Assembly: GCA_905234985.1 (NCBI GenBank)
Contig: CAJOJQ010000003.1
Coordinates: 1-64,000 of the forward strand
DNA length: 64,000 nucleotides
Reading direction: 5' to 3'
From: an uncultured Christensenellaceae bacterium
GTDB taxonomy: Bacteria > Bacillota > Clostridia > Christensenellales > Aristaeellaceae
Part shown: piece by piece, positions 50,548 to 60,151 of the stretch
How the letters are laid out: every line of letters begins with the position of its first letter
How positions within the stretch are numbered: the first letter of the stretch is position 1
Position numbers and translations under genes: made by a program
Notes under the pieces: model-generated
Databases searched by the model: none
The model's input: the letters and a program-made list of their open reading frames with translations, nothing else
What the model was told of the DNA's origin: nothing

Positions 50548-52530
50548 ATGAAGGAAAAGAAGTTTGATTTTCACATCAGCAATTGGGTCAAGATGGCCAC
50601 GCTGCTGAACATTTATGATATCGTGGTGGTGACGGGTTCCTATTTTCTGGGCCTGTGGATTCGTTTTGACTGCATTGTTTCCAGAATCTCCGAGGAATAT
50701 TGGGGGCGTTTTTCACAATATATTTGGATCCACGCGCTGGTCAGCGTGGCGGTTTTTTGGGTGTTCAGGCTGTATCGGGCGGTTTGGCGCTTCGCCAGCT
50801 ATGTGGAGATGTTTCGCGTGGTGACCGCCTCCTGTGTTTCCTGCGCGGTCAACCTCGTTTTGATGCGGGTGCTGGTGGGCAGGATGCCCATTTCCTATTA
50901 TGTGTTTGGGCTGTTTTTCCAGACCTTTTTCATGGTGGCAGCCCGGTTCGGCTACCGGTTTTTTAGGCTGATATATATGAGGCGGCATGTGGACAGCGAG
51001 GCTCCCCGCGTGATGATCATCGGCGCGGGCAGCGCCGGGCAGATGCTGCTGCGCGATATGATCGAGGCCAAGGAGATTTCCGCCCGCCCCGTTTGCATGA
51101 TCGACGATGATAAAAACACCTGGGGCCGGGAAATTGAAGGGGTGCCCATCGTGGGCGGCAGGGACAATATTCTGGCCAGCGTGGAAAAATACAAAATTGA
51201 TAAAATTTTCCTGGCGATTCCCAGCGCCACTCCGGAACAGAAGCGAGATCTGCTGAACATTTGCAGCGCCTCCGACTGCGAGCTGATGCAGCTGCCCGGC
51301 ATTTATCAGCTGGCCAACGGCGAAGTGACCGTGGAAGCCATGAAAAAGGTGTCCACGGAAGACCTGCTGGGCCGGGAACCCATCAGGCCGGATCTGACGG
51401 ACGTGTTTGAATTCCTGAACGGCAGGGTGGTCATGGTCACGGGGGGCGGCGGGTCCATCGGGTCCGAATTGTGCCGCCAAATCGCCGCCCACGGCCCCAA
51501 GCAGCTGATCATTCTGGACATTTACGAAAACAGCGCTTACGACATTCAGCTGGAGCTGAAAGAAAAATACCCCCATCTGGATCTGGTGGTGCTGATTGCT
51601 TCCGTGCGCGACAGCCGCAGGATGTTCCAGGTATTCAGGGATTACCGGCCCGAGGTGGTGTACCACGCCGCCGCGCACAAGCATGTGCCGCTGATGGAAA
51701 CCTCCCCCTGCGAGGCGATCAAGAACAACGCCATCGGCACCTATAAAACGGCCTACGCCGCCATGATCCACGGCTGCCGCCGCTTTGTGCTGATCAGCAC
51801 GGACAAGGCGGTGAACCCCACCAACATCATGGGGGCCAGCAAGCGGCTGTGCGAAATGATCATTCAGAGCTTCGACGCCATGATTAAGGCGGGCCGGGCC
51901 GGTGAAATGCCCCAGCTGTTTACCCACGAGGGTATGGAAAACGCGGACAAGGACGGAACGGGTTCCGTCTATCAGCGGATCAAGACCGAATTTGTGGCCG
52001 TGCGCTTCGGAAACGTGCTGGGCAGTAACGGTTCGGTGATTCCCATTTTCCGCAAGCAGATCGAAAAGGGCGGCCCGGTCACCGTGACCCATCCGGATAT
52101 CATTCGCTATTTTATGACCATCCCGGAGGCGGTCAGCCTGGTGCTGCTGGCGGGGGCCAACGCCAAGGGCGGGGAAATCTTCGTGCTGGACATGGGCAGC
52201 CCGGTGAAGATCGACACGCTGGCCCGCAACCTGATCCGTCTGTCCGGCTTCGTGCCGGATCTGGATATCAAGATCGAATATACCGGCCTGCGCCCCGGCG
52301 AAAAGCTGTACGAGGAAAAGCTGATGGCGGAGGAAGGCATTCAGAGAACGGAAAACGACCTGATCCACATCGGCAGGCCCATTCCCTTCGATACGGATGA
52401 ATTCCTGGCGGAATTGGAGAAACTGATGCTGGCCGCCTATGCCAACAAGGCGGATATCCAAGAGCGGGTGGAAAAAATGGTATCCACCTATCACCCGGCG
52501 GACGCGGGGGAAAAGGCGAAGACGGCCTGA
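50548..52530 (+). CDS. Membrane UDP-GlcNAc 4,6-dehydratase-type epimerase (CapD/PglF-like)
   Basis: 660-aa protein with four to five N-terminal membrane helices, then a nucleotide-binding CoA-binding-like segment (RVMIIGAGSAGQMLLRDMIE). The C-terminal short-chain dehydrogenase domain begins MVTGGGGSIGSELCRQI. The catalytic region reads VLISTDKAVNPTNIMGASKR, with YHAAAHKHVPLME before it. The CapD/FlaA1/PglF family makes 4-keto-6-deoxy sugars from UDP-GlcNAc. The start at 50548 (MKEKKFDF) is chosen because the longer frame overlaps the promoter; the ribosome site is weak. It leads the wecB-epimerase-racemase operon. Confidence 0.93.
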   Translation: MKEKKFDFHISNWVKMATLLNIYDIVVVTGSYFLGLWIRFDCIVSRISEEYWGRFSQYIWIHALVSVAVFWVFRLYRAVWRFASYVEMFRVVTASCVSCAVNLVLMRVLVGRMPISYYVFGLFFQTFFMVAARFGYRFFRLIYMRRHVDSEAPRVMIIGAGSAGQMLLRDMIEAKEISARPVCMIDDDKNTWGREIEGVPIVGGRDNILASVEKYKIDKIFLAIPSATPEQKRDLLNICSASDCELMQLPGIYQLANGEVTVEAMKKVSTEDLLGREPIRPDLTDVFEFLNGRVVMVTGGGGSIGSELCRQIAAHGPKQLIILDIYENSAYDIQLELKEKYPHLDLVVLIASVRDSRRMFQVFRDYRPEVVYHAAAHKHVPLMETSPCEAIKNNAIGTYKTAYAAMIHGCRRFVLISTDKAVNPTNIMGASKRLCEMIIQSFDAMIKAGRAGEMPQLFTHEGMENADKDGTGSVYQRIKTEFVAVRFGNVLGSNGSVIPIFRKQIEKGGPVTVTHPDIIRYFMTIPEAVSLVLLAGANAKGGEIFVLDMGSPVKIDTLARNLIRLSGFVPDLDIKIEYTGLRPGEKLYEEKLMAEEGIQRTENDLIHIGRPIPFDTDEFLAELEKLMLAAYANKADIQERVEKMVSTYHPADAGEKAKTA

Positions 52531-52565
52531 AAACAGGAGAACGCTTTGCGCGAAGGAAGATGCTT

Positions 52566-53702
52566 ATGAAGAAAGTCATGGCCGTATTCGGCACCCGGCC
52601 CGAAGCCATCAAGATGTGCCCCCTGGTGCTGGAACTGAAAAAGAGGCCGGCCTTGGAAGTGACCGTGTGCGTCACCGCCCAGCACCGGCAGATGCTGGAT
52701 CAGGTGCTGGAGACCTTCGGCGTGGTTCCGGATTACGACCTGAACATCATGAAGCAGCGGCAAACCCTGTTCGATATCACCGTGGGCGTGCTGGAAGGCA
52801 TGAAAAAGGTGCTGGAGGAAGTCAAGCCCGACGTGGTGCTGGTTCACGGCGACACTTCCACCTCCTTCGTCACGGCCCTGGCCTGCTTCTATCTGCAAAT
52901 CCCCGTGGGCCACGTGGAAGCGGGGCTTCGCACCTATAACATTTACAGCCCCTACCCTGAGGAATTCAACCGGGAGGCCGTGGGCGTCATTGCCCAATAC
53001 AATTTCGCCCCCACGCCCCAGGCCAGGGACAATCTGCTGCGGGAAGGCAAAAAGCCCGAAACCATTTATGTGACCGGCAACACGGTGATCGACGCCATGC
53101 AGCACACCGTGAAGCGGGAATATACCCACCCCGAATTGGATTGGGTGGGAGACGGCAAGCTGATCTTTATTACGGCTCATCGCCGGGAGAATTTAGGCGA
53201 ACCCATGCGCCATATGTTCCGGGCCATCCGGCGAGTGCTGGACGAGCATCCCGAGTGCCGGGCGGTATACCCCATCCATATGAATCCCGCCGTGCGGGAG
53301 GCCGCGGTCGCGGAATTAGGCGGATGCGACCGCATCCACATCATCGAACCCATTGAGGTGTTCGACTGCCACAATTTTGAGGCCAGGGCCTATCTGTGCC
53401 TGACGGATTCCGGCGGGATCCAGGAGGAATGCCCCTCCTACGGCGTGCCCGTGCTGGTCATGCGCGATACGACCGAACGGCCCGAGGGCGTACGCGCGGG
53501 CACCCTGAAGCTGGTGGGCACGGATGAAGAGACCATTTACCGAACCTTTAAGCAGCTGCTGGAAAGCAGGGAAGCCTATGAGCAAATGAGCCGCGCCTGC
53601 AACCCCTACGGCGATGGCCGAGCCTGCCAGCGCATCGCCGATATTCTGGAAAAGGGCAGCTTTGAGCCTTGGGAGGCGATTTCCAATGAAGCAGCCTGTT
53701 GA
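52566..53702 (+). CDS. wecB: UDP-N-acetylglucosamine 2-epimerase
   Basis: 378-aa non-hydrolysing epimerase that converts UDP-GlcNAc to UDP-ManNAc. VFGTRPEAIKMCPLVLEL at the N-terminus, VHGDTSTSF, HVEAGLRTYN and AHRRENLGEPM are the family signatures, with SGGIQEECPSYGVPVLVMR near the C-terminus. An ATG at 52560 is directly behind the ribosome site, so the second ATG at 52566 with an eight-base spacer is preferred. The next gene starts inside its 3' end. It suggests ManNAc-containing wall polymer or capsule. Confidence 0.95.
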   Translation: MKKVMAVFGTRPEAIKMCPLVLELKKRPALEVTVCVTAQHRQMLDQVLETFGVVPDYDLNIMKQRQTLFDITVGVLEGMKKVLEEVKPDVVLVHGDTSTSFVTALACFYLQIPVGHVEAGLRTYNIYSPYPEEFNREAVGVIAQYNFAPTPQARDNLLREGKKPETIYVTGNTVIDAMQHTVKREYTHPELDWVGDGKLIFITAHRRENLGEPMRHMFRAIRRVLDEHPECRAVYPIHMNPAVREAAVAELGGCDRIHIIEPIEVFDCHNFEARAYLCLTDSGGIQEECPSYGVPVLVMRDTTERPEGVRAGTLKLVGTDEETIYRTFKQLLESREAYEQMSRACNPYGDGRACQRIADILEKGSFEPWEAISNEAAC

Positions 53703-54756
53703 GCTGAACGGAAAAACCATCCTTGTCACCGGTTCCCCCGGTTTTATCGGGGCCAACCTTACGCTGCGGCTGCTGAAGGAAATGAACGGCGGCACGGTGA
53801 TCAGCTTTGACAACATGAACGATTATTACGACCCGAAGCTGAAAGAATACCGTTTGGGCCTGATCGAAGAAGCCGCGAAAAGCAGCCCTGTAAGGCACGT
53901 GTTCATTCGCGGCAGCATCGCGGACAAGGCGCTGGTGGACAAAACCTTTGCGGAATACCGGCCCGCTGTCGTCGTGAATTTGGCGGCTCAGGCCGGAGTG
54001 CGCTATTCCATCGACCATCCCGACGTGTACATCGAAAGCAACCTGATCGGTTTTTATAACATCCTGGAGGCCTGCCGCCATTTTCCCGTGGAACATCTGG
54101 TGTACGCCTCCAGCAGCAGCGTGTACGGCGGCAACAAGAAGGTGCCTTTCAGCACGGAGGACAAGGTGGACAACCCGGTTTCCCTGTACGCCGCCACCAA
54201 AAAGAGCAACGAATTGCTGGCCCACAGCTATGCCAAGCTGTACAATATCCCCTGCACCGGCCTGCGGTTTTTCACGGTGTACGGCCCGGCGGGGCGGCCC
54301 GATATGTTCTATTTCAGCGCCACCCAAAAGCTGGTGAAGGGCGAAACCATATCCATCTTCAATTACGGCAACTGCAAGCGGGATTTCACTTATGTGGACG
54401 ACATCGTGGAGGGCGTGCTGCGGGTGATGCGGGGCGCGCCGGAAAAGAAGACCGGGGAAGACGGCCTGCCCCTGCCGCCCTACGCGGTGTACAACATCGG
54501 CGGCGGCACGCCGGAAAATCTGCTGGATTATATTCAGACTTTGCAGGAGGAGCTGGTTTCCGCCGGGGTGCTGCCCCAGGATTACGATTTTGAAAGCCAC
54601 AAAAAGCTGGCGCCCATGCAGCCCGGCGACGTGCCCGTGACCTACGCCGACAGCGCCGGATTGGAAAAGGATTACGATTTCCGGCCTGCCATCGGCATCC
54701 GGGAAGGGTTGCGGGCCTTCGCCCGGTGGTATAAGGAATACTATCAGAGAAATTGA
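53686..54756 (+). CDS. NAD-dependent epimerase, UDP-glucuronate 4-epimerase-like
   Basis: 356-aa extended short-chain dehydrogenase. The NAD site is ILVTGSPGFIGANLTLRLL; the catalytic triad region reads YASSSSVYGGNKKVPFS and VSLYAATKKSNELLAHSYAKLY. The tail RFFTVYGPAGRPDM and IFNYGNCKRDFTYVDDIV match UDP-glucuronate 4-epimerases. GGGAGG precedes the ATG at 53686, which lies 17 bases inside wecB, so translation is coupled. A frame opening at 53614 is only an upstream extension. Product would be UDP-galacturonate if the assignment is right. Confidence 0.9.
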   Translation: MKQPVELNGKTILVTGSPGFIGANLTLRLLKEMNGGTVISFDNMNDYYDPKLKEYRLGLIEEAAKSSPVRHVFIRGSIADKALVDKTFAEYRPAVVVNLAAQAGVRYSIDHPDVYIESNLIGFYNILEACRHFPVEHLVYASSSSVYGGNKKVPFSTEDKVDNPVSLYAATKKSNELLAHSYAKLYNIPCTGLRFFTVYGPAGRPDMFYFSATQKLVKGETISIFNYGNCKRDFTYVDDIVEGVLRVMRGAPEKKTGEDGLPLPPYAVYNIGGGTPENLLDYIQTLQEELVSAGVLPQDYDFESHKKLAPMQPGDVPVTYADSAGLEKDYDFRPAIGIREGLRAFARWYKEYYQRN

Positions 54757-54804
54757 AGTCGCTGATAGGATCGTTTGATATGGGGGAGGCTGGAACAGGC
54801 ATTG

Positions 54805-55929
54805 ATGGATGAAATCATTTCAGCGGGCCGTTCGTGGGTCGAAATTGATTTGAGAGCGATCCTGCGCAACGTGGACATTTACAGCGCCGCCCTACCGGAG
54901 CATATGCAGGTCATGGCCGTCGTCAAGGCGGACGCCTACGGCCACGGGGATAGGGTGGTGGCAAAAAAGCTGTTTGATCACGGCGTGCGTCACTTTGCGG
55001 TATCCAATATCGACGAGGCCATTCACATCCGAAACGCGGGCGTGGGCGGACAGATTTTGATCTTGGGCTATACGCCCCTGGACCGGGCGGCAGATTTGGC
55101 CCGGTACGACATTACCCAGGCCCTGCTTTCGGAGGAATACGCCCAGGGGCTTTGGGAAACGGGCTTTCAGGGAAAGTGCCAGTTCGCCCTTGATACGGGC
55201 ATGCGCCGCATCGGGCTGAATGCCGACGACCCGGCGGCCTGCGAGCGGGTCATCCGGGCATACGCCGGAAAGCTGAATTTGGACGGGCTGTTCACCCACC
55301 TGTGCGTGGCGGATACGCCGGAGGAGCAGGCGTTTACCGAAAAGCAGATCGCCCTGTTTGAGGACGTCGCAAACCGGGTTGCCGACCTGCACCTGCCCTA
55401 CTGCCACTGTATGAACTCGGCGGGGGGCCTGTGGCACCGTTCCGGCGTTTCCTGCTTTGCCCGGCTGGGCATCATCCTGTACGGCCTAAAGCCGGATTAC
55501 GTCAACACGCTTCCGGCGGGCATTGAACCGGCTTTAAGCTGGAAAACCGTCGTCAGCATGGTGAAGGCCGTCAAGCCGGGAGACACTGTCGGCTACGGCA
55601 GGAGCTTTGCGGTGCAGCGGCCCATGACCGTCGCCACCGTGCCAACGGGCTACGCGGATGGCTACAGCAGGCTGCTTTCCGGCAGGGGCTGGGCGCTGAT
55701 CAACGGACGGAAAGCGCCCATCGTGGGCCGGGTGTGTATGGATCAGATGATGCTGGATGTGACGGACATTCCCGACGTGCATATGGGTTCGGAAGTGGTG
55801 CTGATCGGCAAAAGCGGAGAGGAAACGATCACTGCCGACGATCTGGCGCACGTCTACGGAACCATCGGCTATGAAGTGGTCTGCGGCATCAGCAAGCGGG
55901 TGGACAGGGTCTATCTTGAAACAAAATAA
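54805..55929 (+). CDS. alr: Alanine racemase
   Basis: 374-aa PLP-dependent racemase that makes D-alanine for peptidoglycan. The PLP lysine is in VMAVVKADAYGHGDRVV. The second-site region reads VGYGRSFAVQRPMTVATVPTGYADGYSR, with GRVCMDQMMLDVTD following. The start is uncertain: an ATG at 54805 has only a weak upstream AGG, and a TTG at 54775 is in frame. It lies 48 bases after the epimerase and ends the glycan operon with a strong terminator. A serine racemase function of the VanT type is less likely because no membrane domain is attached. Confidence 0.92.
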   Translation: MDEIISAGRSWVEIDLRAILRNVDIYSAALPEHMQVMAVVKADAYGHGDRVVAKKLFDHGVRHFAVSNIDEAIHIRNAGVGGQILILGYTPLDRAADLARYDITQALLSEEYAQGLWETGFQGKCQFALDTGMRRIGLNADDPAACERVIRAYAGKLNLDGLFTHLCVADTPEEQAFTEKQIALFEDVANRVADLHLPYCHCMNSAGGLWHRSGVSCFARLGIILYGLKPDYVNTLPAGIEPALSWKTVVSMVKAVKPGDTVGYGRSFAVQRPMTVATVPTGYADGYSRLLSGRGWALINGRKAPIVGRVCMDQMMLDVTDIPDVHMGSEVVLIGKSGEETITADDLAHVYGTIGYEVVCGISKRVDRVYLETK

Positions 55930-55942
55930 CGAACAAAAACAC

Positions 55943-55975
55943 CAGGCTCCCGGGCGATTTTCGTCCGGGAGCCTG
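55943..55975. terminator. Bidirectional terminator between alr and nagB
   Basis: An 11-base stem (55943-55953 with 55965-55975). ACGTTTTTGG follows on the plus strand and GTGTTTTTGTT on the minus strand, serving both convergent genes. Confidence 0.88.
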
Positions 55976-55994
55976 ACGTTTTTGGGAAAAAGGC

Positions 55995-56786
55995 TTACAG
56001 CCTTTCTTTCCGTTCAATATCCAGGAAATATTTGTAGGTGTCCACGGTCAGCTCGCCGCAGGCGGCTTCGTCGCAGGCAATGATGGCGGCGTTGTGGGTT
56101 TGCAGGGCGGAGCAGGTCCATTTCTGGCTCACGCCGCCTTCCACGGTGGCGGCCAGGGCGCGGGCCTTGTTGTGGCCGTTGATCAGGATCAGCACTTCCC
56201 TGGAATCCATCACAGTGCCCACGCCCACGGAAACGGCCTGGCTGGGCACGGCTTCGGGATCGTTGCCGAAGAAGCGGCTGTTCACGATGCGGGTGTCGGT
56301 GGTCAAGGTGCGCACGCCCGTGCGGGAAGAAAGGCTGGTGAAGGGTTCGTTGAAGGCGATGTGGCCGTCCACGCCGATGCCGCCCATGAACAGGTCAATG
56401 CCGTCGTAAGAGGCGATTTTTTCCTCATAGCGGGCGCATTCCTTTTCGGGGTCCTCGGCCATGCCGTTCAGGATATTGATGTTTTCCGGCTTCATGTCCA
56501 CCAGATGATTGAAGAAATTGTCGTGCATGAAGTACCAGTAGCTCTGGTCATGCTCGTGGGGCAGACCGATGTATTCGTCCATGTTGAAGGTGACCACGTT
56601 GGCGAAGGACAGCTCTCCGGCCTGGTTCATCCGCGCCAGCTCCTTGTACACGCCGATGGGGGAGGAGCCGGTTGGCAGACCCAGCACGAAGGGCCGGTTT
56701 TCCTTGTGCGCCTTGATTTTTCCGGCGATGTAGTGAGCCGCCCACAGGCACATCTTTTCGTAATTATCCTGAATGACTACGCGCAT
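55995..56786 (-). CDS. nagB: Glucosamine-6-phosphate deaminase
   Basis: 263-aa enzyme that turns glucosamine 6-phosphate into fructose 6-phosphate and ammonia. [36 protein letters not shown] and the active-site [14 protein letters not shown] are all present. Length is normal. It lets the amino sugars handled by nearby kinases and transporters enter glycolysis. nagA is not in the window. It is separated from fhs by a 236-base gap with two hairpin repeats. Confidence 0.97.
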   Translation of the reverse strand: MRVVIQDNYEKMCLWAAHYIAGKIKAHKENRPFVLGLPTGSSPIGVYKELARMNQAGELSFANVVTFNMDEYIGLPHEHDQSYWYFMHDNFFNHLVDMKPENINILNGMAEDPEKECARYEEKIASYDGIDLFMGGIGVDGHIAFNEPFTSLSSRTGVRTLTTDTRIVNSRFFGNDPEAVPSQAVSVGVGTVMDSREVLILINGHNKARALAATVEGGVSQKWTCSALQTHNAAIIACDEAACGELTVDTYKYFLDIERKERL

Positions 56787-56830
56787 AACTTGCCTTCTTT
56801 CCGCAGCTCTTGCTGCATTTTGTTATATTT

Positions 56831-56875
56831 CCTGGGGGAACCTCTCTTTGGCGCCCAAAGAGAGGTTCCCCCAGG
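56831..56875. repeat. 21-bp perfect hairpin repeat, copy 2 (inverted orientation)
   Basis: A perfect 21-base stem (56831-56851 with 56855-56875) and 3-base loop. Read on the minus strand it has the same flank type (TTTCTCGGAAGGGG) as copies 1 and 3. The middle of the stem differs from copy 1, but both sides have changed together, so pairing is preserved. Confidence 0.85.
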
Positions 56876-56967
56876 CCCCTTCCGAGAAAGGCTCCTCTTA
56901 GCCTTTTAATTCATGCTCGTATGCGTCCTGATTGCTTTTCCCAGAGTGGATTTCTTGGATGGGGGTC

Positions 56968-57010
56968 TGGGGGAAACCATTCTTTGACCTTCAAAGAATG
57001 GTTTACCCCA
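56968..57010. repeat. 20-bp hairpin repeat, copy 3
   Basis: A 20-base stem (56968-56987 with 56991-57010) with one mismatch and loop CCT, just beyond the fhs stop. The left flank TTTCTTGGATGGGGGT matches copy 1. Plus-strand tail ACTTTTTCTC is T-rich but on the wrong strand for fhs. Confidence 0.85.
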
Positions 57011-57022
57011 ACTTTTTCTCTT

Positions 57023-58783
57023 TCAGAACAGCCCCAGCACGTTGCCGGTTTCGGTGTCCACGTCCACGCGCCGGTAGGCAGGATTGCTGCCCGTGCCCGG
57101 CATCATGCTGATGGCACCCGCCATGGGGCAAAGGAACTTCGCGCCGCCGTATTCCAGAATATCGCGCACGGGCAGCCGCCAGCCCTTGGGCACACCCTTC
57201 AGCTTGGGATCGTGGCTCAGGGACAGGTGAGTTTTCACCATCATGGTGCAGTAATCGGCGTACTTGGGATCGCTTTCAAACCGCTCCGCCTTTTCGATGG
57301 CCAGGGGCGACCAGTCCACGCCGTCCGCGCCGTACACTTCCCGGGCGATCAGCTCCACGCGCTGGCGCAGGGGAGTGTCCAGATCGTACAGGGGCTTAAA
57401 GACCGTTTCTTCCTCGCAGGCTTCCACCACGGCCTGGGCCAGCTCGATGGCCCCTTCGCCGCCGTACTGCCAATGCTCGGACAGGGCGCAGCGCACGCCG
57501 TGCTCGGCGCAGAGCTTGCGGATCAGGGCGATTTCCGCGTCGGTGTCGGTATAGAATTTGTTGATGCACACCACGGGGGTGATGCCGGATTTCTTCACGT
57601 TTTTCACGTGATGGAACAGGTTTTCGCAGCCCTTTTCCAGCAGCTCTAAGTTTTCCTGGGTGTAGGCGTCGGGCAGGGGCCGTCCTGGAACCACCTCGGG
57701 GCCGCCGCCGTGCATTTTCAGGGCGCGGATGGTAGCTACCAGCACGGAGCAGTCGGGTTTTAGGCCGGACAGCCTGCATTTCACGTTCCAGAACTTTTCA
57801 AAGCCGATGTCGGCGGCGAAGCCGGACTCGGTCACGTGGTAATCGAACAGCTTCAAGCCCACCCGGTCGCCGATCACCGAGCTTTGGCCGATGGCGATGT
57901 TGGCGAAAGGCCCGGCGTGTACCAGGCAGGGCTGATGCTCCACCGTGTAGCACAGGGTGGGGTTGATGGTGTTGCGCATCCAGGCGGTCATGGCCCCGGC
58001 CACTTCCAGATCCTCCGTGGTGACGGGGTTGCCCTGCTTATCGTAGGCCAGCACGATCTTGCCGATGCGCTCCCGCAGGTCCTTCAAATCCCGGGCCACG
58101 GCCAAAATCGCCATCAGCTCGGAGGAAACGGCGATATTGGCCTTGGTGGTCATGCGGTAGCCGTCCATTTTGCCTTCGCCTAAGCCGATTTCCATTTTGC
58201 GCAGGGCCTGACAGCAGAAATCCAGCACGAAGCTCCATTCCACGCGCTCCGGGTCGATATCCAGGCGCTTGAGGCCGATGGAAGAAAGCCGGTCGTCGTC
58301 GTAATTGCGCTCGTGCTGCATGCGGGCGTTGAGCGCCGCCATGGCAAGGTTATGGGCGTTCATGATATCGTTGATATCGCCCGTCAGGCCCAAAGAAAAT
58401 TCCGTCATGGGGATCAGCAGAGCGTTGCCGCCGCCCGCCGCCGAACCCTTCACGTTCATGGTGGGGCCGCCGGAGGGCTGGCGCAGGCAGCCGCCCACGT
58501 TTTTGCCCAACTTGCCCAAGCCTTCGATGAGGCCTAAGGACGTGGTGGACTTGCCCTCGCCCAGGGGGGTGGGGGTGATGGCGGTCACTTCGATGTATTT
58601 CCCGTCGGGCTTATCCCGGAGCCTATTCATGATCTTGATGAAATCCAGCTTGGGCGTGCGGCCGTAGGGAATGATTTCGTCGGGTTCAAGGCCCATCTTC
58701 TCCCGGAATACCTCAACCGGCGGCAGGGATTTTTCCGCGTCCTCCGCGATTTTCCAATCCTTGTAAATCGTAGGGTCCAGCAT
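57023..58783 (-). CDS. fhs: Formate-tetrahydrofolate ligase
   Basis: 586-aa ATP-dependent enzyme joining formate to tetrahydrofolate, the entry step for one-carbon metabolism from formate. The nucleotide loop is [32 protein letters not shown] and [21 protein letters not shown] are standard segments, and the C-terminal [16 protein letters not shown] is typical. An ATG at 58789 touches the stop of the upstream channel gene; the ATG at 58783 ([11 protein letters not shown]) has the better eight-base spacing from AGAGGT. It is directly coupled to a formate channel. Confidence 0.96.
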   Translation of the reverse strand: MLDPTIYKDWKIAEDAEKSLPPVEVFREKMGLEPDEIIPYGRTPKLDFIKIMNRLRDKPDGKYIEVTAITPTPLGEGKSTTSLGLIEGLGKLGKNVGGCLRQPSGGPTMNVKGSAAGGGNALLIPMTEFSLGLTGDINDIMNAHNLAMAALNARMQHERNYDDDRLSSIGLKRLDIDPERVEWSFVLDFCCQALRKMEIGLGEGKMDGYRMTTKANIAVSSELMAILAVARDLKDLRERIGKIVLAYDKQGNPVTTEDLEVAGAMTAWMRNTINPTLCYTVEHQPCLVHAGPFANIAIGQSSVIGDRVGLKLFDYHVTESGFAADIGFEKFWNVKCRLSGLKPDCSVLVATIRALKMHGGGPEVVPGRPLPDAYTQENLELLEKGCENLFHHVKNVKKSGITPVVCINKFYTDTDAEIALIRKLCAEHGVRCALSEHWQYGGEGAIELAQAVVEACEEETVFKPLYDLDTPLRQRVELIAREVYGADGVDWSPLAIEKAERFESDPKYADYCTMMVKTHLSLSHDPKLKGVPKGWRLPVRDILEYGGAKFLCPMAGAISMMPGTGSNPAYRRVDVDTETGNVLGLF

Positions 58784-58789
58784 GCTCAT

Positions 58790-59401
58790 TTACCTCTTAA
58801 TCATCTTTCTAAGCAGGGGAATGGAAACGCCGCCCAGGGCGTTGCCCGCGGTCATCACCAGCAGGTACAGGGCCGCTTCCACGCTCCACGCTTTCCCAAC
58901 GGTGAAGTAGTACATGTTCGCCACGCAGTGTTCAAAGCCGCAGATGACGAAAATCGTTACGCCGAAGAAGATCGCCAAGTATTTTCCAAGCTCGTGGGGG
59001 ATGCTTTTGTACCCCTCCACGGCCACGAAAATCATGATGTTGCAAAAGATTGCTAAGATAAAGGCGCTCAAAAGCCCCTGGCCTAACTTCGTTTGGCAAA
59101 TTGCGGCGGCCTTTTCCGTAAGATTCGGGCCTAAGCGGGTGAACATTTCCAGAAAAGCGGCAATCAGCGCCCCGGCCAGGTTGCCCAGCCAGATGATCGG
59201 CAGCTTGAGCGCGTAGGTCCGGTCGTTATCGAAGGCGTAGCACACCTTGCCGGTGAACAGGTGAAATCCGAAGGCGCAAACGCAAAACAGGCCCACCGTG
59301 AAAAACAGCGCGCCCACGATTTTCGATTCGCACAGCAGGAACACCGTTCCGCCGATGGAAATGCTGATTCCGGCCAGGATGCCGCTCAAAAAGGTACTCA
59401 T
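58790..59401 (-). CDS. Formate/nitrite transporter family channel
   Basis: 203-aa membrane protein with about six helices, at the short end for the FNT family. The family motif GFEHCVANMYYFTVG carries the pore histidine region, and LGNLAGALIAAFL corresponds to the other pore element. The stop codon adjoins the fhs ATG, so the two are translated together, which argues for formate rather than nitrite. AAGGAACG precedes the ATG at 59401. A TATAAT at 59461-59466 on the minus strand may be a -10, with a poor -35. Confidence 0.9.
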   Translation of the reverse strand: MSTFLSGILAGISISIGGTVFLLCESKIVGALFFTVGLFCVCAFGFHLFTGKVCYAFDNDRTYALKLPIIWLGNLAGALIAAFLEMFTRLGPNLTEKAAAICQTKLGQGLLSAFILAIFCNIMIFVAVEGYKSIPHELGKYLAIFFGVTIFVICGFEHCVANMYYFTVGKAWSVEAALYLLVMTAGNALGGVSIPLLRKMIKR

Positions 59402-59485
59402 CGTCCGCGTTCCTTTCCGCAAAGCCTTGTACTGCGCCGCTCAAAGCGGAGCGCAAAATGATTATAACATAGGGCCTGTGGTTTG

Positions 59486-60151
59486 TTAGCAGGGGATTTC
59501 CGCTTTTTTCCTTCTCCAGGGGAAGATGCTTTTTCTGCTGGGCGGAGGGACGGGATTGGGTTCGATCTCCAGGATGTGCCAGCCCACGGCGTTGAACACT
59601 GTGGTATCGCCGTACTGGATTTTCCGGGGCAGGCTGTGGCCGTAGGTTTGATGAACGTGGCCGTGTACCAAGTATTGGGGACGGTATTCATCCATCAGCG
59701 GCAGGAAGCAGGCAAAGCCCCGATGGGCGTTGTCCGGCGCGTCGCCGTAGCCCTTGGGCGGCGCGTGGGTGATCACCACGTCCACGCCCCCCGCTTTGCG
59801 CAGCTTGCGGCGCATCCGTTTGATGCGCTTTTCCATTTCCTGCTCGGTGTACTGGTACGGCCCCGGATTGTACCGGGCGCAGCCGCCAAGCCCCAAGACG
59901 CGCAGGCCGTTCACCGTGACCAGCTCATCGTCTAAGCATTCGCAGCCCTCGGGGGGGAAGTTTTCGTAGCCCTTGTCGTGGTTGCCGTGAACGTAGTACA
60001 GGGGCTTGTTGGACATGGTGACCAGGAATTCAAGATATTCCTGCTTCAAATCGCCGCAGGCCAGGATCAGGTCGATCCCGGCCAGCTTCCCGGGCTGGTA
60101 ATAATCCCATAAAAAGGGGCTTTCCTCGTCCGCGACCAGCAGCAGCTTCAT
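59486..60151 (-). CDS. Calcineurin-like metallophosphoesterase
   Basis: 221-aa phosphoesterase. The metal motifs are LILACGDL, VHGNHDKGYENF, ITHAPPKG and VHGHVHQTYG, so the dinuclear site looks complete except that the first aspartate region (LLLVADEESPFLWDYY) is variant. Substrate is unknown. The ATG overlaps the stop of the ParB-like/BMP gene (ATGA), so the two are coupled and probably work together. 84 bases separate it from the formate channel. Confidence 0.88.
   Translation of the reverse strand: MKLLLVADEESPFLWDYYQPGKLAGIDLILACGDLKQEYLEFLVTMSNKPLYYVHGNHDKGYENFPPEGCECLDDELVTVNGLRVLGLGGCARYNPGPYQYTEQEMEKRIKRMRRKLRKAGGVDVVITHAPPKGYGDAPDNAHRGFACFLPLMDEYRPQYLVHGHVHQTYGHSLPRKIQYGDTTVFNAVGWHILEIEPNPVPPPSRKSIFPWRRKKAEIPC

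Noticed and set aside
47999-57010. Hairpin family as ordinary rho-independent terminators
   Set aside because: Three copies lack T-runs on the strand of the preceding gene, occur in both orientations and share flanking sequence, so they are listed as a repeat family.
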